From assembly GCA_002499195.1 (NCBI GenBank), contig DAKS01000040.1:1-47353 (forward strand): DNA of 47,353 bases. Direction: 5' to 3'. Below are positions 1-7,972 of the stretch, in pieces. The translations under genes and the position numbers were made by a program. The notes beneath the pieces were generated by a model. That model was not told the origin of the DNA and searched no databases. It was given only the letters and a program-made list of their open reading frames with translations. This DNA is from Euryarchaeota archaeon UBA443 (GTDB lineage Archaea; Thermoplasmatota; Poseidoniia; Poseidoniales; Poseidoniaceae). How positions within the stretch are numbered: the first letter of the stretch is position 1; each line of letters opens with the position of its first letter.

Positions 1-942
1 AACCAAGATCGTGACGCTTTCCTTGAACTCATTCGTGACAACGTTGGTGCTGAACTTCACAAGTTGGGTCTTTACCTCATCAACGTTAACATCATCGACA
101 TTACTGACGAGTCCAACTACATCAACAGCATCGGTAAGAAGGCCGCTGCAGGTGCGGTTAACAAGGCTCTCGTCGACGTTGCAAACGCTGAACGTGATGG
201 TGCAATCGGTAAGGCAAACGCAGACCGAGACCGAGAAGTTCAGGTTGCTCAAAACGTTGCTGAGTCCCAAAAGGGACAGAAAGCTGCCGAAGTCGACCGA
301 CGTGTTTTCGTTCAACAACAAGAAGCAACTGGTGTACAAGGAGAAAACTTGTCACGTGCTGAAATCGCTGCCTATCAAGCCGACCTTGAAGAAAAAGAAG
401 CTGCCGCAATGCAACGTGCAGAAGTTGCTCGACGTACTGCTGAAATGGAAGTTCAAAAGGCACAATACAACCTTGAGCAAGAACGTCTCCGTGCTGAGGA
501 AATCGTTCGTGAAGAGATTTCTAAGACGCAAATTGAGATTGCTGCAGAAGCAGAGGCTGAACGCCAACGCCGTATCGCACAGGGTGAGGCTGATGCTATT
601 CTTGCACGCTACAATGCTGAAGCTGAAGGTACCAAGGCTGTTCTCGAAGCAAAAGCAAACGGTTACAAGCAACTCGTTGCGAGTGCTGGTGGAGATCCGA
701 AAGCCGCTGCAACACTCTTGATGGTTGAGAAGATTGAGGATATTGTCGCTCGACAAACCGAAGCGATTTCCAACCTCCAAATCGACAAGATTACTGTTTG
801 GGATTCAGGCAATGGTGGCGAAGGCGGAAGTACTGCAAACTTCGTATCTTCCTTAATCCATTCACTACCTCCTGTCCATGATGTTGCCAAGATGGCTGGT
901 GTTGATCTACCAGACTATCTCGGTTCCATGAAAGAAGAGTGA
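1..942 (+). CDS. Flotillin/SPFH-family membrane scaffold protein, 3' part (5' end outside the window)
   Basis: The frame is open from base 1 to a TGA at 940-942, giving 313 residues that begin inside the protein, so the start and any N-terminal membrane hairpin lie upstream. The visible start (LGLYLINVNIIDITDES) matches the end of an SPFH (band 7) domain. It is followed by a long Ala/Glu/Arg-rich helix at roughly residues 45-230 with repeated AEA/EAE runs, the flotillin coiled coil. The C-terminus (MVEKIEDIVARQTEAISNLQIDKITVWD) has the flotillin tail pattern. Flotillins oligomerise at the membrane face and organise lipid or protein microdomains; nothing local shows its partner. A TATA-like box follows it, so fhs is probably transcribed separately. 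Family call is firm; cellular role is inferred. Confidence 0.85.
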   Translation, partial: NQDRDAFLELIRDNVGAELHKLGLYLINVNIIDITDESNYINSIGKKAAAGAVNKALVDVANAERDGAIGKANADRDREVQVAQNVAESQKGQKAAEVDRRVFVQQQEATGVQGENLSRAEIAAYQADLEEKEAAAMQRAEVARRTAEMEVQKAQYNLEQERLRAEEIVREEISKTQIEIAAEAEAERQRRIAQGEADAILARYNAEAEGTKAVLEAKANGYKQLVASAGGDPKAAATLLMVEKIEDIVARQTEAISNLQIDKITVWDSGNGGEGGSTANFVSSLIHSLPPVHDVAKMAGVDLPDYLGSMKEE

Positions 943-986
943 TTCCGTAGGATTGAAACTCTTCGTAAATCGGAGGGTTGACCCTG

Positions 987-994
987 AATATAGG
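987..994 (+). promoter_or_regulatory. Putative TATA box for fhs
   Basis: The sequence AATATAGG lies in the 88-base gap after the flotillin gene. Transcription starting about 25 bases downstream (near 1015) would leave out the ATG at 1013 but keep the one at 1031, which supports the later fhs start. This is a single weak motif. Confidence 0.4.
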
Positions 995-1030
995 GGTTGA
1001 TTTGATAGCCAAATGTACATGCAGGTGTTC

Positions 1031-2746
1031 ATGGCAAGTGATTTGGAGATTGCTCGTTCAGCCCAATTGGAACCCATTGAGACCATTGCATGGAAATTAG
1101 GCATCCCCTCTGGAGAATTAATTCCATACGGTCAACATATGGCAAAATTGACCTGGGATGGGATGAAACAACGCTTTGATTCTTCGAAAGGAAATCTTAT
1201 TCTGGTTACCTCGGTCAATCCAACACCATTTGGTGAAGGAAAAACCGTGACGACCATTGGATTGACGCAAGCATTGTGCCATATTGGTAAGAATGCCACG
1301 TGTGTAATTCGAGAGCCTTCTATGGGTCCTGTCTTTGGAATCAAAGGTGGAGCTGCTGGAGGGGGACAATCACAGGTCCTTCCTATGGAGGAAATCAACC
1401 TCCATTTTACTGGTGATCTTCATGCAGTTACATCGGCACATAATCTCCTTTCGTCCTTAATTGATAATCACATCAAACATGGAAATGAGTGCAACATCGA
1501 TGCGAACCGTGTCTTCTGGCCTCGTGTTGTTGATTTGAATGACCGTTCACTTCGTGAAGTCGTGATTGGTCTTGGTGGACCTGCTAACGGTAATGTTCGA
1601 CAAGACCGGTTCGATATTACTGCCGCCTCTGAAATCATGGCTATTCTTGTATTAGCCAAGGATTATGCTGATTTGCGAAAGCGCCTCGGTGAAATTGTTA
1701 TCGCAGAATCAATGGAAGGACATCCCATCAAGGCCGAGCATATTGAAGCAGCTGGAGCAATGGCTCTGCTTCTTCGTAACGCCTTCCTTCCGAATCTTGT
1801 TCAGACTCTTGAAGGTAATCCTGCGTTCATCCATGGAGGACCTTTCGCAAACATCGCTCATGGAAATTCATCTATCGTTGCTGATCGTATTGCTCTATCA
1901 TGTGCTGACTACGTAGTGACTGAGGCTGGTTTTGGTAGTGACATGGGTGCAGAGAAATTCATGCATATCAAAGCAAACACTTCAGGAAAAGCCCCTGATT
2001 GTGTTGTCATGAATGTCACTGTAAGATCGATGAAACTACATGGAAAGGGATTCGGGGAACGAGGTGGTTATCGACCATCAAAAGAAGAGTTGGAAACAGA
2101 AAATGTTCAGGCTGTTATTGCAGGAGCGACTTCAAATCTCGATAGACACATCAAGAACATGGCGCGTTTCGGCATTCCTGTCGTCGTTTCAATCAACCAA
2201 TTCACAAGCGATACTGAAGCGGAACTCGAGGCTATTGAAGCAGCAGCTCGAGCAAGTGGAGCATCTCGAGTCTGTCGCACTCAAGTTCATGCCAAAGGAG
2301 GAGAAGGTGGTTCAGATCTTGCAAATAAGGTGGTTGAGGCTATTCATGACCATGTTGCTGCTGGACGTCCATTCCTTCCACTTGTCGCACCAGGCGATTC
2401 TGTTGAAGACAAAGTGAACTCTATTGCAACCCGCATGTATGGAGCAAGTAGTGTACAAATCGAGACCGCTGCAAAGCGTCAACTGAAGAAAATTCAAGAT
2501 TGGGGGTATGGTAATCTTCCAGTTTGTATGGCAAAAACACAGTACTCATTCTCCCATGATTCTGGTATGCTCGGAGCACCTTCTGGATTCGATCTACCGA
2601 TTCGGGAATTCCGGTTGAATGCTGGTGCAGGATTTGTAGTTGCTATTCTTGGTTCGATGATGACCATGCCAGGACTTCCAAAACGACCTGCAGCCAACGA
2701 TATGGATATGGATGAGGACGGGCACCTGAAGGGTGTCTTCGGGTGA
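1031..2746 (+). CDS. fhs: Formate--tetrahydrofolate ligase (FTHFS)
   Basis: The 571-residue product joins formate to tetrahydrofolate using ATP, giving 10-formyl-THF for purine synthesis or for one-carbon flow. The start at 1031 gives MASDLEIARSA, which matches the usual family N-terminus (xSDxEIA); in-frame ATGs at 1013 and 1019 would add six or four odd residues. The P-loop TPFGEGKTVTTIG sits near residue 65. Other family blocks seen are EPSMGPVFGIKGGAAGGG, the LTGD-like FTGDLHAVTSAHNLL, the GPFANIAHGNSS segment and EAGFGSDMGAEKF. Length is near the family norm of about 555-560. Its TGA forms part of the GGGTGA ribosome site of pelA, so the two are probably cotranscribed. Most methanogens use tetrahydromethanopterin, so this enzyme marks folate-based C1 chemistry. 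Confidence 0.95.
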   Translation: MASDLEIARSAQLEPIETIAWKLGIPSGELIPYGQHMAKLTWDGMKQRFDSSKGNLILVTSVNPTPFGEGKTVTTIGLTQALCHIGKNATCVIREPSMGPVFGIKGGAAGGGQSQVLPMEEINLHFTGDLHAVTSAHNLLSSLIDNHIKHGNECNIDANRVFWPRVVDLNDRSLREVVIGLGGPANGNVRQDRFDITAASEIMAILVLAKDYADLRKRLGEIVIAESMEGHPIKAEHIEAAGAMALLLRNAFLPNLVQTLEGNPAFIHGGPFANIAHGNSSIVADRIALSCADYVVTEAGFGSDMGAEKFMHIKANTSGKAPDCVVMNVTVRSMKLHGKGFGERGGYRPSKEELETENVQAVIAGATSNLDRHIKNMARFGIPVVVSINQFTSDTEAELEAIEAAARASGASRVCRTQVHAKGGEGGSDLANKVVEAIHDHVAAGRPFLPLVAPGDSVEDKVNSIATRMYGASSVQIETAAKRQLKKIQDWGYGNLPVCMAKTQYSFSHDSGMLGAPSGFDLPIREFRLNAGAGFVVAILGSMMTMPGLPKRPAANDMDMDEDGHLKGVFG

Positions 2747-2752
2747 ACATCG

Positions 2753-3817
2753 ATGCGTATTCTCAAGCAAACTGAGAACCATTGGAAACTTCGGATCGAA
2801 TCCGATGATGACTTGTGGGTTCTTGCGCGACTGGCCTCAACTGGCCGTCATCTAGCAATGCTTGGAGAGCGCAGAGATACAACAACTGCTGAATCAGGTT
2901 CACGAGCAAAAGCTGCTGAAAGGAAGAAAATGTGGATTGAATTAAGAATCCTCAATACTGAGTATCAATCCTATTCCGATATACTGAGAGTCCATGGAAT
3001 AATTGAACAAGCACCAATAGACATTGGATCACATCATACACACCTGATTGAGATTGGTGATGAAATCGAATTGATCTCAATGGTTGCTTTTCCAGCGTTT
3101 GATAGTTCCCTTCTCAAAGATGCAGTGGATTCTTCAAACAAAAGCAATGTCTCAGTTGTAGTTGTTGAAAACGATGAAATCATTCTGTTTGAAATAACAT
3201 CAAGAGGCCTTAGAGAAGGTGCGACTTGGACGATGAGGGGTGGTGGAAAGCGTGGAGACGTACGAACCAGTGAATCAGTTGCTCAATCGTTCCAAAAGCA
3301 AGTTGCAAAAGAAATTCTTGCGGCTACGAGTACAGAATTGCCTATGATTTTGTGCGGCCCAGGACATGCTCGTGAAAAACTGAGAACGGTCATTCTTGAA
3401 ATCGAACCAGAACGTAATTTACGACTTATCGGAACATCCATGGCAGGTCGAGCAGGTGCAAATGAGGTCATTCGTGAAGGACTTGCAAATGAATTTCTAG
3501 AAGACCATGCAATCAACAAGGAAATACAATTACTGGAAGAAGTTTGGAAACGAATCAGTTCTAACGGAGCAGTTGCATATGGAGAGCAGGCCCTCGTCCG
3601 TGCCATGTCAGAAGGTGCGATTGAAACCTTGCTCGTAGCCATTGATTTACTAAGGGATGAAGAAACACAACTCGATGATAAATTGCTAAGAGATTGGGTA
3701 CAAGGATTGGATGCTATTGGAGGACAACTCATCCAATGTTCAACCGACCATGATGCTGGAGAGCAACTTCTAGGATTAGGTGGCGTAGTAGCATTACTTC
3801 GATACAAGATGGTGTAA
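2753..3817 (+). CDS. pelA: mRNA surveillance protein Pelota
   Basis: This 354-residue protein is the archaeal Pelota/Dom34 homologue. With an aEF1A/ABCE1-type partner it splits ribosomes stalled without a stop codon. The N-terminal Sm-like domain (about 1-130) starts MRILKQTENHWKLRIESDDD and includes the family block IEIGDEIELIS. The central eRF1_2-like domain (about 134-255) contains NVSVVVVENDEIILFEI and lacks the GGQ peptide-release motif of true release factors, as expected for Pelota. The C-terminal eRF1_3-like domain ends at VVALLRYKMV. Full length matches archaeal homologues. GGGTGA, seven bases before the ATG, overlaps the fhs stop, and the next gene begins two bases after the stop, indicating one transcript. 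Confidence 0.95.
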   Translation: MRILKQTENHWKLRIESDDDLWVLARLASTGRHLAMLGERRDTTTAESGSRAKAAERKKMWIELRILNTEYQSYSDILRVHGIIEQAPIDIGSHHTHLIEIGDEIELISMVAFPAFDSSLLKDAVDSSNKSNVSVVVVENDEIILFEITSRGLREGATWTMRGGGKRGDVRTSESVAQSFQKQVAKEILAATSTELPMILCGPGHAREKLRTVILEIEPERNLRLIGTSMAGRAGANEVIREGLANEFLEDHAINKEIQLLEEVWKRISSNGAVAYGEQALVRAMSEGAIETLLVAIDLLRDEETQLDDKLLRDWVQGLDAIGGQLIQCSTDHDAGEQLLGLGGVVALLRYKMV

Positions 3818-3819
3818 GC

Positions 3820-4125
3820 ATGAAAATTGTACTCTTCTCTGAACTCGGTGAAAGCGTACGCGATGAGATGAAAGGAGCACGCTGGATTATTCTTGATCAA
3901 GATGAGATTTCACATGCCTTATCCGCGCTTATGTTTGCTGAACTCGATGGAGTGTTGGTTGCAGTAGATCATCGAAAGTCAACACCGGATAATGGGTTGT
4001 GGCAACGCGCAGTTCACCTACTCCTTGTCTCAGAGAGTGAGAATGCTGAAGAAATTCGCCAAAAAAGTGGTATTACGAAAGTAATATCGAGTGACGTATC
4101 ATCAATCGAAGAATACCTATGGTAA
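3820..4125 (+). CDS. Small protein of unknown function, translationally linked to pelA
   Basis: This 101-residue acidic protein starts two bases after the pelA stop, with GGTG five bases before its ATG inside the end of pelA. It therefore looks like the last gene of the fhs-pelA unit. I do not recognise a family. Alternating hydrophobic strands and helices (MKIVLFSEL, ARWIILDQD, LDGVLVAVD, VHLLLVSES, ITKVISSD) suggest a small Rossmann-like alpha/beta fold. There is no signal peptide, membrane segment or cysteine. The TAA at 4123-4125 touches the 3' end of the antisense tRNA-Val gene. The clean start, ribosome site and operon position argue that it is real. Confidence 0.65.
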   Translation: MKIVLFSELGESVRDEMKGARWIILDQDEISHALSALMFAELDGVLVAVDHRKSTPDNGLWQRAVHLLLVSESENAEEIRQKSGITKVISSDVSSIEEYLW

Positions 4126-4199
4126 TGGGTCCGGAGGGAATTGAACCCTCGATCTTCGCCTTGTAAGGGCGACGTCATAAACCCCTAGACCACAGACCC
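4126..4199 (-). tRNA. tRNA-Val (anticodon TAC)
   Basis: The minus strand folds as a full 74-base cloverleaf. The acceptor GGGTCTG pairs with CGGACCC (one G-U pair). The D arm is GTC...GAC, the anticodon stem TCGCC/GGCGA closes the loop CTTACAA with TAC at 4163-4165, and the T arm is GAGGG-TTCAATT-CCCTC. The discriminator is A. CCA is not encoded (TTA follows), and no intron is present. Confidence 0.95.
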
Positions 4200-4279
4200 A
4201 ACCCTCCGTCGTTAGTGACGTATTTGAAACGCTTGGCAATGCAATAACCTCAAAACGGATGTGCGACCGCGAAGTAACA

Positions 4280-4981
4280 ATGGACGAAGAGGCTCAAGCC
4301 GCTGCAGCCCGTTTGGTTCGCCGTCTAAAGGATGGTTATACCATCACTATAGCAGAATCGTGCACTGGCGGTTTACTTGCAAGTACACTTACCGACATTG
4401 CTGGTGCAAGTAAGTGGTTCAATCAGTCATGGGTTACTTATTCCAATGATACGAAAATTCGTGAATTGAATGTAGATCCAAAAACACTAGAAAAACGCGG
4501 CGCTGTTTCCGCTGAAGTTGCTATCCAAATGGCACAGGGAGCACTTGCAAGAGCAAATGCTGACATTGCAATATCTATCACTGGTATTGCTGGTCCTAGT
4601 AACGATGGAACCAACAAAAAAGTCGGATATGTTTACGTTGGAATTGCATCACGTACATGGGCGATTTCCGAAGCAACCCAAATTGGCGGTAATCGACAAG
4701 AGAACAAAGAAGGGTTCGTTCATTTCGCACTTCTAACTGCCATACGTCACTGGGATCAGGCTATGGAATTGGCAGAGAAAACACTCCAGGATGAGATCAA
4801 GCAACGAGAAGAAGAAGCTCGAATTAAAGCACTTGAAGAGATTGCTCGCAACCAACGAGCGAAAGCCGCTGCCCGTTCAGCAGAATGGCAGGCTCAATCT
4901 TGGTCTGATAAATCGAATATTCCTTCGGATGCAAATATCGGAACGGACGTCGAATGGTCGGATGAATCAGGAAACGAATGA
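4280..4981 (+). CDS. pncC: CinA C-terminal-domain amidase (nicotinamide-nucleotide amidase-like) with a charged helical tail
   Basis: The first ~165 residues form a stand-alone CinA C-terminal domain. Members of this family hydrolyse NMN to nicotinate mononucleotide in NAD recycling. The family blocks are present: AESCTGGLLASTLTDIAG with the catalytic Ser in the SCTGG motif, SNDTKIRELNV, GAVSAEVAIQMA, and ISITGIAGPSNDGTNKKVGY, where the more usual GPGGGTP is altered. After the domain comes a tail of about 70 residues, first Glu/Arg/Ala-rich helix (KQREEEARIKALEEIA) and then a Ser/Asp/Trp acidic end, which typical 160-residue homologues lack. The ATG at 4280 is preferred over 4259 because it starts directly before the domain; no clear ribosome site supports either. 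NMN activity is inferred from family. Confidence 0.85.
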   Translation: MDEEAQAAAARLVRRLKDGYTITIAESCTGGLLASTLTDIAGASKWFNQSWVTYSNDTKIRELNVDPKTLEKRGAVSAEVAIQMAQGALARANADIAISITGIAGPSNDGTNKKVGYVYVGIASRTWAISEATQIGGNRQENKEGFVHFALLTAIRHWDQAMELAEKTLQDEIKQREEEARIKALEEIARNQRAKAAARSAEWQAQSWSDKSNIPSDANIGTDVEWSDESGNE

Positions 4982-5020
4982 ACGTGAAGCCTTTTGGAGG
5001 GTCGCCCCCCATTGACGCTC

Positions 5021-6601
5021 ATGACTGCGGGATGGGGGTTAATTTCGCAGGAATTGATGAAACGGGGAATTCTTGTTACCACCGAAACCAAAGAGAAATT
5101 ACTCACGCTTAGCAACCCGATTGCGGTCCTTGAGCAAGGGTCTGAAATAGGTTTCCAAAGAGGGATGCTAACCATCGAACTTCTGGATGAAATGATTGCT
5201 TCAACAGTCCCAAAACAAACGAATGAAACTGAGAAAATAAGTCAACCAATCGGTAGAACAATCGCCCCTATCAAAGAACCTGAACCGGTAAATATCCAGT
5301 ATCGAAACAACCTTCCTGATTGGAGTGACAAAGATTTTTCAGGAATTGCCACAGATGTTGATAATGACATTCTCGTTCATTATGACATCACAGGAAACAG
5401 CACCACTGAAGGCAAAATGGGCCACATACAAGCGTGCTTCAATGATCGTCTAGATAGTATTCGGAAGATGATTGTGAAGAATTCTAGACTTCCAAGAAAG
5501 CCTCAAGAGATTGGACGTCTAAATGCGGAATATCGACGATACCAAGGGTATGAGAATCTCGCCGTAGCAATCGGTCTCGTCAATGATCCTCGACACACAA
5601 AGAACGGACATCTAATGTTCGGATTGGAGGATGAAACAGGGGAGATGAATTGTTTGTTGACCATCCGTCAAGGAGATGATCGTGATCGAATGCATGAACA
5701 AGTGGTCGAAGCTGGTTTGATGCCTGATGATGTACTCGGTGTGAGTGGCTCATTTTCACAAACCGGCGATATATTCTATGTTGATGATCTATTCTTCCCG
5801 ATGAAGGACCGGCACGAAAAGAAAAGCGCAGATATTGGCGTTAGTGTAGCGTTCTTATCAGATATTCACGTTGGATCAAAGACATTCCTTGAAGCACAAT
5901 GGCACAAGATGGTACGATGGTTTCACACCGACCCTCTTGCCAAGACGATCAAATATCTGATTTTGAGTGGAGATTGTGTCGATGGAGTAGGAATTTATCC
6001 TGGCCAAGATAAGGAACTTGCAATTCCAGATTTGTTTGGACAATATAGTGAGTTTGCACGATTGTTGGAATTGTTACCTGATTGGGTTGAATGTGTGATG
6101 TTACCAGGAAATCACGACGCTGTCCGCCCTGCTGAACCGCAACCAACTTTTGAGAAAGACATTCAACAGGATTACAACAAAACAACCTTCGTTGGAAATC
6201 CATGTGATTTCTCATTACACGATGTTCGGTTGCTCTCCTATCATGGTAAGTCAATCGATGATTTCGTAGCAGGTTTGCGGACAGTAACTTACTCCGAACC
6301 GGTCGAAGCAATGCGGCAAATGCTCAGAAGAAGACATTTAGCGCCTCAATGGGGGGGTAAAACGCCATTATCTCCAGAACTTGAAGATGGGCTTGTTATT
6401 CGAGAAGTTCCAGACATATTTGTGACGGGGCACGTACATGGTCATGCTTGTTTGGATTTCCGGGGAACAACACTTGTTTGTTCATCGACTTGGCAGGATC
6501 AAACCTCCTACCAGAAGATGCTTGGATTCCAACCAAAACCATGTATGCTTACAATTGTAAACCTTCAATCTCACAAATCCACATCAATTCCCTTCGCTTG
6601 A
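5021..6601 (+). CDS. dp1: DNA polymerase D small subunit DP1 (3'-5' exonuclease subunit)
   Basis: This 526-residue protein is the proofreading subunit of the euryarchaeal replicative polymerase D. An N-terminal region of about 130 residues is followed by an OB-fold domain (about 150-270). The calcineurin-like phosphoesterase domain starts near residue 278 and carries all expected metal motifs: FLSDIHVGS, LSGDCVDG, LPGNHD, LLSYHGKS and VTGHVHGH. These predict an active Mn-dependent nuclease. The partner DP2 is not in the window. Start choice is uncertain: TTG at 4994 or 5012 is possible, and GGAGG at 4996-5000 sits 11 bases before TTG 5012, but ATG 5021 is the simplest. The 3' end overlaps the convergent HAD gene by 18 bases. 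Confidence 0.93.
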   Translation: MTAGWGLISQELMKRGILVTTETKEKLLTLSNPIAVLEQGSEIGFQRGMLTIELLDEMIASTVPKQTNETEKISQPIGRTIAPIKEPEPVNIQYRNNLPDWSDKDFSGIATDVDNDILVHYDITGNSTTEGKMGHIQACFNDRLDSIRKMIVKNSRLPRKPQEIGRLNAEYRRYQGYENLAVAIGLVNDPRHTKNGHLMFGLEDETGEMNCLLTIRQGDDRDRMHEQVVEAGLMPDDVLGVSGSFSQTGDIFYVDDLFFPMKDRHEKKSADIGVSVAFLSDIHVGSKTFLEAQWHKMVRWFHTDPLAKTIKYLILSGDCVDGVGIYPGQDKELAIPDLFGQYSEFARLLELLPDWVECVMLPGNHDAVRPAEPQPTFEKDIQQDYNKTTFVGNPCDFSLHDVRLLSYHGKSIDDFVAGLRTVTYSEPVEAMRQMLRRRHLAPQWGGKTPLSPELEDGLVIREVPDIFVTGHVHGHACLDFRGTTLVCSSTWQDQTSYQKMLGFQPKPCMLTIVNLQSHKSTSIPFA

Positions 6602-7264
6602 AGGAAGATGGATGTATTGCAAAATCTTAGAGAGATCTTTCTCAGTTACAATCGGCACCTCTGCTTTTGAAAATGCATCTAGCGAGGATTCTCGGCTTGG
6701 ATTGAAGCCGATGAAATGGCTTCCATCGACCATCATTGAAAGGTCCATTTCAGAATCGCCAACGGATACGATTTCATCTGGTACAAAGCCATGCATTTGC
6801 ATCAAGCGGTTGATTACATCGCCTTTTCCACTTGCATGGAGACGGCATACGCCATCATCAGAGAGATAACCATCTTCATCGAATTCAAAGCCATTGGCGA
6901 TCCAGTCATCGACCTTGAGCATTGCAGCAATACTGCTGACAAATAGGTCAACGCCTGCACTTACAATGGCAACGTAAACACCTGCATCTTGTAACTGCTG
7001 TACCGTTTCACGTGCACCCTTCATCAGGGCAACGCCAGAGTACATTCGAAACAGCTCATCTTTGTGGATAGGATTTCTAATTGCCTTCCACATAGCGATG
7101 TCGGATCGCATGAATTCAACATCGGAAATCTCTCCAGCAATGAATCGCGAGAGATTCTTACTGTTGTCCGTTCCAAATTCATCATGTAGCGTTTTCCACG
7201 AACTTACAGAATCCACGAGGACTCCATCACAATCGAAGACTACACATCGGCAAGCGCTGACCAT
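6584..7264 (-). CDS. HAD-superfamily phosphatase, phosphoserine-phosphatase-like
   Basis: The 226-residue product carries all four haloacid dehalogenase motifs. Motif I is VVFDCDGVLVDS (nucleophile and acid Asp), motif II is VAIVSAG, motif III is the Lys in SGKGDVINRL, and motif IV is VSVGDSEMDLSMM. The helical cap inserted after motif I (SSWKTLHDEF to MYSGVALMKGA) and the motif II/IV style resemble SerB-type phosphoserine phosphatases, but the substrate cannot be fixed from sequence. ATG at 7264 is preferred to an upstream TTG at 7270. It lies downstream of the giant gene on the same strand but behind a strong hairpin, so it probably has its own transcript. Its end overlaps dp1 tail-to-tail. 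Confidence 0.8.
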   Translation of the reverse strand: MVSACRCVVFDCDGVLVDSVSSWKTLHDEFGTDNSKNLSRFIAGEISDVEFMRSDIAMWKAIRNPIHKDELFRMYSGVALMKGARETVQQLQDAGVYVAIVSAGVDLFVSSIAAMLKVDDWIANGFEFDEDGYLSDDGVCRLHASGKGDVINRLMQMHGFVPDEIVSVGDSEMDLSMMVDGSHFIGFNPSRESSLDAFSKAEVPIVTEKDLSKILQYIHLPSSEGN

Positions 7265-7316
7265 GGTCAAGGCTAGTGATGCCTGCTTGAAAGCATTGGC
7301 ACAGCACCAGAAGATT

Positions 7317-7344
7317 GGGCCGGTGGCAGCGAGGCCACCGGCCC
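7317..7344 (-). terminator. Strong hairpin after the giant surface-protein gene
   Basis: GGGCCGGTGGC and GCCACCGGCCC form a perfect 11-bp stem around the loop AGCGAG, 28 bases past the stop of the giant gene. On the minus strand it is followed by AATCTTCT rather than a long T run, so it may act as a 3'-end or RNA-stabilising structure as much as a terminator. Confidence 0.55.
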
Positions 7345-7372
7345 ATCAACTGTTCTCAGTCGTTACTGAACT

Positions 7373-7972
7373 TCAGACGATCTTGTTGAACTCAAGGTCT
7401 CTGTACGTCTTGATGACGGATCCTTCACCTGCTCCTGGCTGGTATGTGATACGAATTGTTGCATCCGTAATCGAATGACCATCCTCAGGAGCATGAGTTC
7501 GCACGAAGATTTGATCTCCGATACCGAAGGTAGATTCCTTGTAACTTCCTTCATCCTCAACCTTGTCAACGAATGTCACAAACGCATCGCTGTTCGATGG
7601 ATCAAATCCATAGACATCACTTGTGTTTGAGAGTTGCGTTATGTACGTGGTTCGGACACCATCTGAGTTGGTGTAGATGACTGTTACAGAAACACCCGCT
7701 GTAGCCAACTCGGCTTCGGTTTGATCAACTGTGATTGCCCAGTATCCATCTGCAGTACCAAGTTCCTTGTTCTCGATGTCGAAGGTGACTCGAGGAACAC
7801 CTAACTTACCTGTCTCAGCAAGAGAAGAGGCCCAGACATAGATTACACCGGAGAGAACGACAGTGATAGCGACCATCAAGATGGTTGCAATAACTGGGCT
7901 GACAGCCATTTCGTCCTCGACGATGCGTCGGGTTTCTTCTTCTTCCTCGTCTTCTTCACGGCGGCTTGCCAT
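7373..7972 (-). other. Type IV pilin domain fused in frame to the end of the giant protein
   Basis: From residue 4372 the giant protein reads MAVSPVIATILMVAITVV, the hallmark N-terminus of archaeal type IV pilins (DUF1628/PF07790 type). About 150 residues of beta-rich head follow, ending at the gene's stop. It comes right after the protein's own C-terminal anchor (residues 4335-4352) and the linker REEDEEEEETRRIVEDE, with no stop codon between. The anchor crosses outward-to-inward, the linker would be cytoplasmic, and the pilin helix re-crosses, so the topology suits a prepilin. Internal ATGs at 7972 (no ribosome site) and 7909 (GAGG five bases upstream) could also give a separate pilin. The homology is clear; whether it is cleaved, separately translated or simply fused is not known. 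Confidence 0.8.

Noticed and set aside
3283..3900. A 205-residue antisense frame over the end of pelA
   Set aside because: It is fully opposite the conserved Pelota C-terminal domain, with Ser/Ala-rich shadow composition.
7941..7965. GAA/GAG run in the linker of the giant protein as a possible slippage site
   Set aside because: The frame is intact on both sides and the run simply encodes an acidic linker; without reads, slippage cannot be argued.
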